From Oxalobacteraceae bacterium (GTDB lineage: Bacteria > Pseudomonadota > Gammaproteobacteria > Burkholderiales > Burkholderiaceae_D), in assembly GCA_023259175.1 (NCBI GenBank), contig JAHFQV010000008.1, positions 1 through 35,736 on the forward strand: a stretch of 35,736 bases of DNA, written 5' to 3'. The translations under genes were made by a program, and so were the position numbers. How positions within the stretch are numbered: the stretch's first letter is position 1; each line of letters starts with the position of its first letter. Shown piece after piece: positions 32,290 through 35,736 of the stretch. The notes under the pieces were generated by a model, which did not search any database, was not told the DNA's origin, and worked only from the letters and a program-made list of their open reading frames with translations.

Positions 32290-33285
32290 ATGCATATCGC
32301 TATCATCGGTGCTGGTTTGGCAGGACTTACCGCGGCTCGTCAATGTCAGGCACAAGGGCATCAAGTCAGCGTGTACGAAAAAAATGCAGAGGTAAGCGGT
32401 CGGATGGCGACACGCCATACTGAGCTAGGTGGTTTTGATCACGGCGCACAGTATTTTACGGCGCAAACAGATCGCTTTAAAAAGGAACTCGATGAATGGT
32501 GTCAGTCTTCTTGGGTGGTTGCTTGGGAAAGCAAGTTAGCCCAACTTGATCAGGGTCAAGTCAAGTCTTTACCCACAGGGCCGCAACGGTTCGTGCCCGT
32601 TCCGGGCATGAGTGCACTTGGGCGGCAACTGGCCGACGGCCTCGATGTGCATGCTGAGCAAAAAGTAACTGCGCTGGCGACACTTAATGGCAAATGGCTG
32701 TTGTCGATTCAGTCTGACTTGGTGCCGATAGCGGCCACAGCAGGCCCGTTTGATGCCGTTATTATTGCCACGCCTGCCGAACTCGCCTCGGGCTTATTGC
32801 GTGCACACGATTGTTCGTTCATGTCACTGATACAGCAGGTGAAGACCGTGCCTTGTTGGGCTTTGATGTTAGGTTTTCAGTCGCCACTGGAATTGCCGTT
32901 TGATGGCGCTTGGTTGACCAATTCGCGTTTGGCTTGGATCGCACGCGACACCTCTAAACCACTACACAGAGCGGGGGAACGTTGGATTTGTCACGCGACA
33001 CCCGAATGGAGTACCGAGCATTTTGATGACGATGCTGAACGGGTCAAAGAAAAATTGACTAAGGCGTTTCACCAAGGGACTGGTTCGGTAATTCAAGCCA
33101 TTCACGCTGTTGCGCATCGTTGGTCTTATGCACAAACCTTAATGCCCATCGATGCTGCTTGTGGCTGGGACGCGCAGAAGAAAATTGGTGTTTGCGGTGA
33201 TTGGTTCTCGTCCGGCTTAGACGGTGCGAGTCGCATCGAAAATGCATTTTTGAGTGGACTAGCCATGTCGCGGGAAATTCAATAA
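32290..33285 (+). CDS. Renalase-like FAD-dependent amine oxidase family protein
   Basis: A 331-residue FAD-binding protein of the COG3380/renalase-like group. The Rossmann motif IIGAGLAGLTAA (residues 4-15) binds the ADP moiety, and the conserved GGFDHGAQYFTA segment near residues 46-57 is typical of this group. The C-terminal segment KIGVCGDWFSSGLDGASRIENAFLSG is the classical flavin-binding GD motif of amine oxidases. The substrate is unknown; the group is often annotated only as NAD/FAD-dependent oxidoreductase. The ATG at 32290 follows an AAGGGGA ribosome binding site; a start at 32236 without such a site is rejected. Confidence 0.88.
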   Translation: MHIAIIGAGLAGLTAARQCQAQGHQVSVYEKNAEVSGRMATRHTELGGFDHGAQYFTAQTDRFKKELDEWCQSSWVVAWESKLAQLDQGQVKSLPTGPQRFVPVPGMSALGRQLADGLDVHAEQKVTALATLNGKWLLSIQSDLVPIAATAGPFDAVIIATPAELASGLLRAHDCSFMSLIQQVKTVPCWALMLGFQSPLELPFDGAWLTNSRLAWIARDTSKPLHRAGERWICHATPEWSTEHFDDDAERVKEKLTKAFHQGTGSVIQAIHAVAHRWSYAQTLMPIDAACGWDAQKKIGVCGDWFSSGLDGASRIENAFLSGLAMSREIQ

Positions 33286-33303
33286 AATAATCGTTTGATT
33301 ATT
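33286..33303. repeat. Short AT-rich hairpin after the FAD gene
   Basis: AATAATC (33286-33292) and GATTATT (33297-33303) form a perfect 7-bp stem with a GTTT loop directly after the stop codon. No GC content or T-run, so a terminator role is unlikely. It abuts the palindromic element at 33305-33407. Confidence 0.5.
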
Positions 33304-33304
33304 A

Positions 33305-33407
33305 GGGACTTTCGCAAAATTGCGCTGGCTAGGCGTGGAGCCGAAGGCAGTACTTTAGTACGACAAGGCGAACACAACAACGCCAGAGTCTGTTTTGCGT
33401 AAGTCCT
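33305..33407. mobile_element. Candidate miniature (MITE/REP-like) palindromic element
   Basis: About 103 bases whose ends are imperfect inverted repeats: GGACTT-T-CGCAAAA (33306-33319) pairs with TTTTGCG-T-AAGTCC (33393-33406), continuing with CTGG (33325-33328) to CCAG (33383-33386). The interior contains a perfect palindrome GTACTTTAGTAC (33350-33361) and a small GCC-GAA-GGC hairpin (33340-33348). It has no open frame and fills nearly all of the gap between the FAD gene and the acetyltransferase gene. The layout is that of a miniature inverted-repeat element or a large REP-type repeat, or a folded RNA; copy number in the genome is unknown to me. Confidence 0.5.
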
Positions 33408-33429
33408 ATATTGACGCAAAGGACAAAAT

Positions 33430-33912
33430 TTGAAACTCCATATTCGACCTGCTACTCCGGACGATGCTGCGCAAATTCACGCATTTATCGTCGAATTAGC
33501 GATCTATGAAAATGCTGAGCAGGAAGTTAAAGCCGACATCGGGCAAATTCGAAAAAGTATTTTTGGCGAAGGCACCCCGGTCAAAGCCTTGATGTGCATG
33601 CTTGGCGAAGAAGCGGTCGGTTTTGCCGTTTATTTCTATAATTTTTCAACCTGGCAAGGCCGCAAAGGCATGTACCTCGAAGACTTGTATGTCGCGCAAA
33701 AACATCGTGGCTTAGGGGCTGGCAAATATCTGTTAAAACATTTAGCCCAAGTAGCTCTCGAAGAGGGATGTGGGCGTTTTGAGTGGAGCGTTTTAGATTG
33801 GAATCAACCCGCGATTGATTTTTATAAATCAGTAGGCGCAAAGCCGCAATCGGAGTGGGTGCGTTACCGATTAGCAGGTGAGGATTTACTGAGCTTCGCG
33901 GAGAAAACCTAG
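33430..33912 (+). CDS. GNAT family N-acetyltransferase (diamine acetyltransferase-like)
   Basis: A 160-residue acetyl-CoA-dependent acetyltransferase. The GNAT fold is shown by the LEDLYVAQKHRGLGAGKYLL segment (pyrophosphate-binding RGLGAG), the following FEWSVLDWNQPAIDFYKSVGA motif and the WVRYRLAG tail, a pattern typical of the spermidine/spermine or thialysine acetyltransferase group. The start is a TTG at 33430 with AAAGGA at 33418-33423, 6 bases upstream. Polyamine or related amine substrates are likely but unproven. The upstream palindromic element ends 22 bases before the start codon, so it may contribute to the leader. Confidence 0.9.
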   Translation: MKLHIRPATPDDAAQIHAFIVELAIYENAEQEVKADIGQIRKSIFGEGTPVKALMCMLGEEAVGFAVYFYNFSTWQGRKGMYLEDLYVAQKHRGLGAGKYLLKHLAQVALEEGCGRFEWSVLDWNQPAIDFYKSVGAKPQSEWVRYRLAGEDLLSFAEKT

Positions 33913-33980
33913 CTCGAGTGCAATTTTCACTTCTACGCTTATCCACCTTCTGAGAACGCACGATTGGAACGGTATGCGTG

Positions 33981-34017
33981 AAAAAAAGCTGAAGTTTTTT
34001 AACTTCAGCCTTTTTTT
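33981..34017. terminator. Bidirectional intrinsic terminator between the GNAT gene and acnA
   Basis: GCTGAAGTT (33988-33996) and AACTTCAGC (34001-34009) form a perfect 9-bp stem with a TTTT loop, flanked by A7 (33981-33987) on the left and T7 (34011-34017) on the right. It can therefore terminate transcription from both converging genes. Confidence 0.92.
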
Positions 34018-34035
34018 ATATGCGATGGACTCAGT

Positions 34036-35736
34036 CTATGCAGACAATAATTGACGCAATACGAATGGTAAAATACCGCCGTGTTTGTAGTAATCAACTT
34101 CGATAGGCGTATCGATGCGCAATAAGACCTTCACTTCTTGTGTGCTATTGTCGGCGCGATGTATGACCAAAGTGACTTCCTGTTGCGGTTTGATCTCGTT
34201 TTCTATGCCCTTCAAATCATAGCTTTCTTTGCCTGTGATGCCTAAAGACGCTACGCTATCGCCGCCAAGAAATTGCAAAGGTAAGACACCCATGCCAACC
34301 AAATTGGAGCGATGAATACGTTCGAACGACTTCGCAATCACGGCTTTCACGCCCAATAATTGTGTGCCTTTAGCAGCCCAATCACGAGATGAACCAGTGC
34401 CGTATTCTTCACCACCGAAGATCATCGTTGGCGTACCCTCGGCCACATATTTCATCGCCGCGTCGTAGATTGCCATAGGCTCGCCGCTTGGTTGGAATAA
34501 GGTTTCGCCGCCTTCTACGCGTGAGCCATCTTCCTTGGCTGGTATCATCAAATTTTTGATACGCACATTGGCAAACGTACCGCGCATCATAATTTCATGG
34601 TTACCACGACGTGAACCGTAGGAATTGAAGTCGGCCTTTAGAACGCCGTTTTCTTTTAGCCATTTACCTGCTGGGCTCGATTCTTTAATCGATCCGGCAG
34701 GGGAAATATGGTCAGTGGTGATGGAGTCACCAAATACGCCCAAAGCACGGGCGCCAGTGATGCCAGTGGCGGCGGCTTTTGGTTCCATCGTGAAATCTGC
34801 AAAGAACGGTGGTTCAGCGATGTAAGTCGAGGTAGGCCAGTTATAAACTTCACCTTCCGCCACACCTTTGATGTCTTCCCACAATTTACCAGGTGCCCCT
34901 TTGACGTCAGCATAGTTCTCTTTGAATGTTTTCGAATTCATCGCGAACTTCATCAACTTGTTGATTTCTGCACTGGTTGGCCAGATGTCGCCCAAGAAAA
35001 TGTCCTTGCCTTTAACGCGGCCGACAGGCTCGGTCATCAAGTCTCTGGTCATATTGCCCGCAATCGCGTAGGCCACGACCAAAGGGGGCGATGCTAAGAA
35101 GTTAGAGCGAATGTTTGGATGAATCCGCGCTTCAAAGTTACGGTTGCCCGACAAAATGGCAGAAGCCACGATATCGTTGGCGGCAATCGCTTCGTTCATG
35201 GCCGGAGTCAAATCGCCCGCGTTACCGATACAGGTGGTGCAGCCATAAGCAGTCACGCCAAAGCCAAGTTTTTCCATGTACGGCAAGAGCCCAGCGGCTT
35301 CCAAATACTTGGTCACCACGCGGGAACCAGGTGCCAAAGATGTCTTGATGTGCGGTGCTACTTTCAAGCCTGCTTCTACTGCTTTTTTCGCTAACAAACC
35401 AGCGGCCAGCAAGACGCTAGGATTAGAGGTGTTGGTGCAAGAGGTGATCGCTGCGATCAAGATGTCGCCATTCTTGACTTTCACGCCATCCGCATTGGTG
35501 TACACCGCGTTCAAATCTTCGGCCTTTTTATTGAAGCCATTTTCTGATACCGGCTTACTGAATAAATCCGCAAAAGTGGATTTCACATTGCCGATTTCGA
35601 TGCGATCTTGTGGACGCTTAGGGCCAGCTAAAGAAGGCGCTACAGTCGATAAATTCAAAGACAATTCTTCACTGTAATCGATCTCGCCTTTTTTCGGAAC
35701 ACCGAACATTTTCTGCGCTCTGAAATAGCCTTCAAA
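34036..35736 (-). CDS. acnA: Aconitate hydratase A, C-terminal part (5' end outside window)
   Basis: TCA-cycle aconitase interconverting citrate and isocitrate through a [4Fe-4S] cluster. The 566 residues seen run in frame to the right edge and correspond to about the last two thirds of a usual 890-900-residue AcnA. Cluster ligands are visible: TSCTNTSNP (Cys100 of the fragment) and [10 protein letters not shown] (Cys166, Cys169). The swivel domain follows, with [15 protein letters not shown] and the active-site region [18 protein letters not shown], ending [17 protein letters not shown], typical of AcnA rather than AcnB. The 2-methylcitrate dehydratase AcnD is a less likely alternative. The gene ends at a bidirectional terminator. 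Confidence 0.95.
   Translation of the reverse strand, partial: FEGYFRAQKMFGVPKKGEIDYSEELSLNLSTVAPSLAGPKRPQDRIEIGNVKSTFADLFSKPVSENGFNKKAEDLNAVYTNADGVKVKNGDILIAAITSCTNTSNPSVLLAAGLLAKKAVEAGLKVAPHIKTSLAPGSRVVTKYLEAAGLLPYMEKLGFGVTAYGCTTCIGNAGDLTPAMNEAIAANDIVASAILSGNRNFEARIHPNIRSNFLASPPLVVAYAIAGNMTRDLMTEPVGRVKGKDIFLGDIWPTSAEINKLMKFAMNSKTFKENYADVKGAPGKLWEDIKGVAEGEVYNWPTSTYIAEPPFFADFTMEPKAAATGITGARALGVFGDSITTDHISPAGSIKESSPAGKWLKENGVLKADFNSYGSRRGNHEIMMRGTFANVRIKNLMIPAKEDGSRVEGGETLFQPSGEPMAIYDAAMKYVAEGTPTMIFGGEEYGTGSSRDWAAKGTQLLGVKAVIAKSFERIHRSNLVGMGVLPLQFLGGDSVASLGITGKESYDLKGIENEIKPQQEVTLVIHRADNSTQEVKVLLRIDTPIEVDYYKHGGILPFVLRQLLSA

Noticed and set aside
35276-35677. 133-codon plus-strand frame inside acnA
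   Set aside because: Antisense shadow of a clear aconitase frame.

Overview
The window is a betaproteobacterial chromosome segment, most likely Burkholderiales. An Oxalobacteraceae-like relative such as Undibacterium is my guess, based on gene order, protein style and moderate GC; I could not test it. About half is the conserved translation and envelope biogenesis cluster rpsB-tsf-pyrH-frr-uppS-cdsA-dxr-rseP-bamA-skp-lpxD-fabZ-lpxA-lpxB (8613-23038). Together these genes supply ribosome assembly and recycling, UMP kinase, undecaprenyl and CDP-diacylglycerol lipid precursors, the MEP pathway, the RseP protease, outer-membrane protein assembly and lipid A synthesis. No tRNA, rRNA, CRISPR array, prophage or complete insertion sequence was seen.

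Left part (1-7435): the 3' end of an unidentified gene, then a leftward set of three predicted exported lipoproteins (aspartyl protease with PDZ, small lipoprotein, beta-lactamase-fold serine hydrolase). Divergent from it is a rightward DUF2975 membrane protein plus XRE-type regulator. The divergent gap holds three copies of TAATTATC, a good operator candidate. A leftward map-glnD-pseudouridine synthase set follows.

Middle: after lpxB come a TatD-family hydrolase and an ankyrin-repeat protein, a Tat-exported metallo-beta-lactamase-fold hydrolase on the other strand, and then a LytS-type histidine kinase / LytTR response regulator pair followed by a DUF4407 membrane coiled-coil protein (25783-29195).

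Right part: a leftward metY-like gene and alpha/beta hydrolase, a CBS-domain protein, a renalase-like FAD protein, a GNAT acetyltransferase, and the C-terminal two thirds of acnA running off the right edge.

The most unusual features are not genes. Four short tandem repeats (13 bp x5, 8 bp x5, 12 bp x5, 12 bp x4) all sit at gene boundaries or the first codons of genes. A roughly 103-bp imperfect palindrome resembling a miniature mobile or REP-type element lies before the acetyltransferase gene. Candidate RNA hairpins precede rpsB and frr. I found no convincing complete novel defence or biosynthetic system. The best candidates for undescribed biology are the DUF2975/HTH/lipoprotein divergon, the LytS-LytTR-DUF4407 locus and the gene-boundary repeats.
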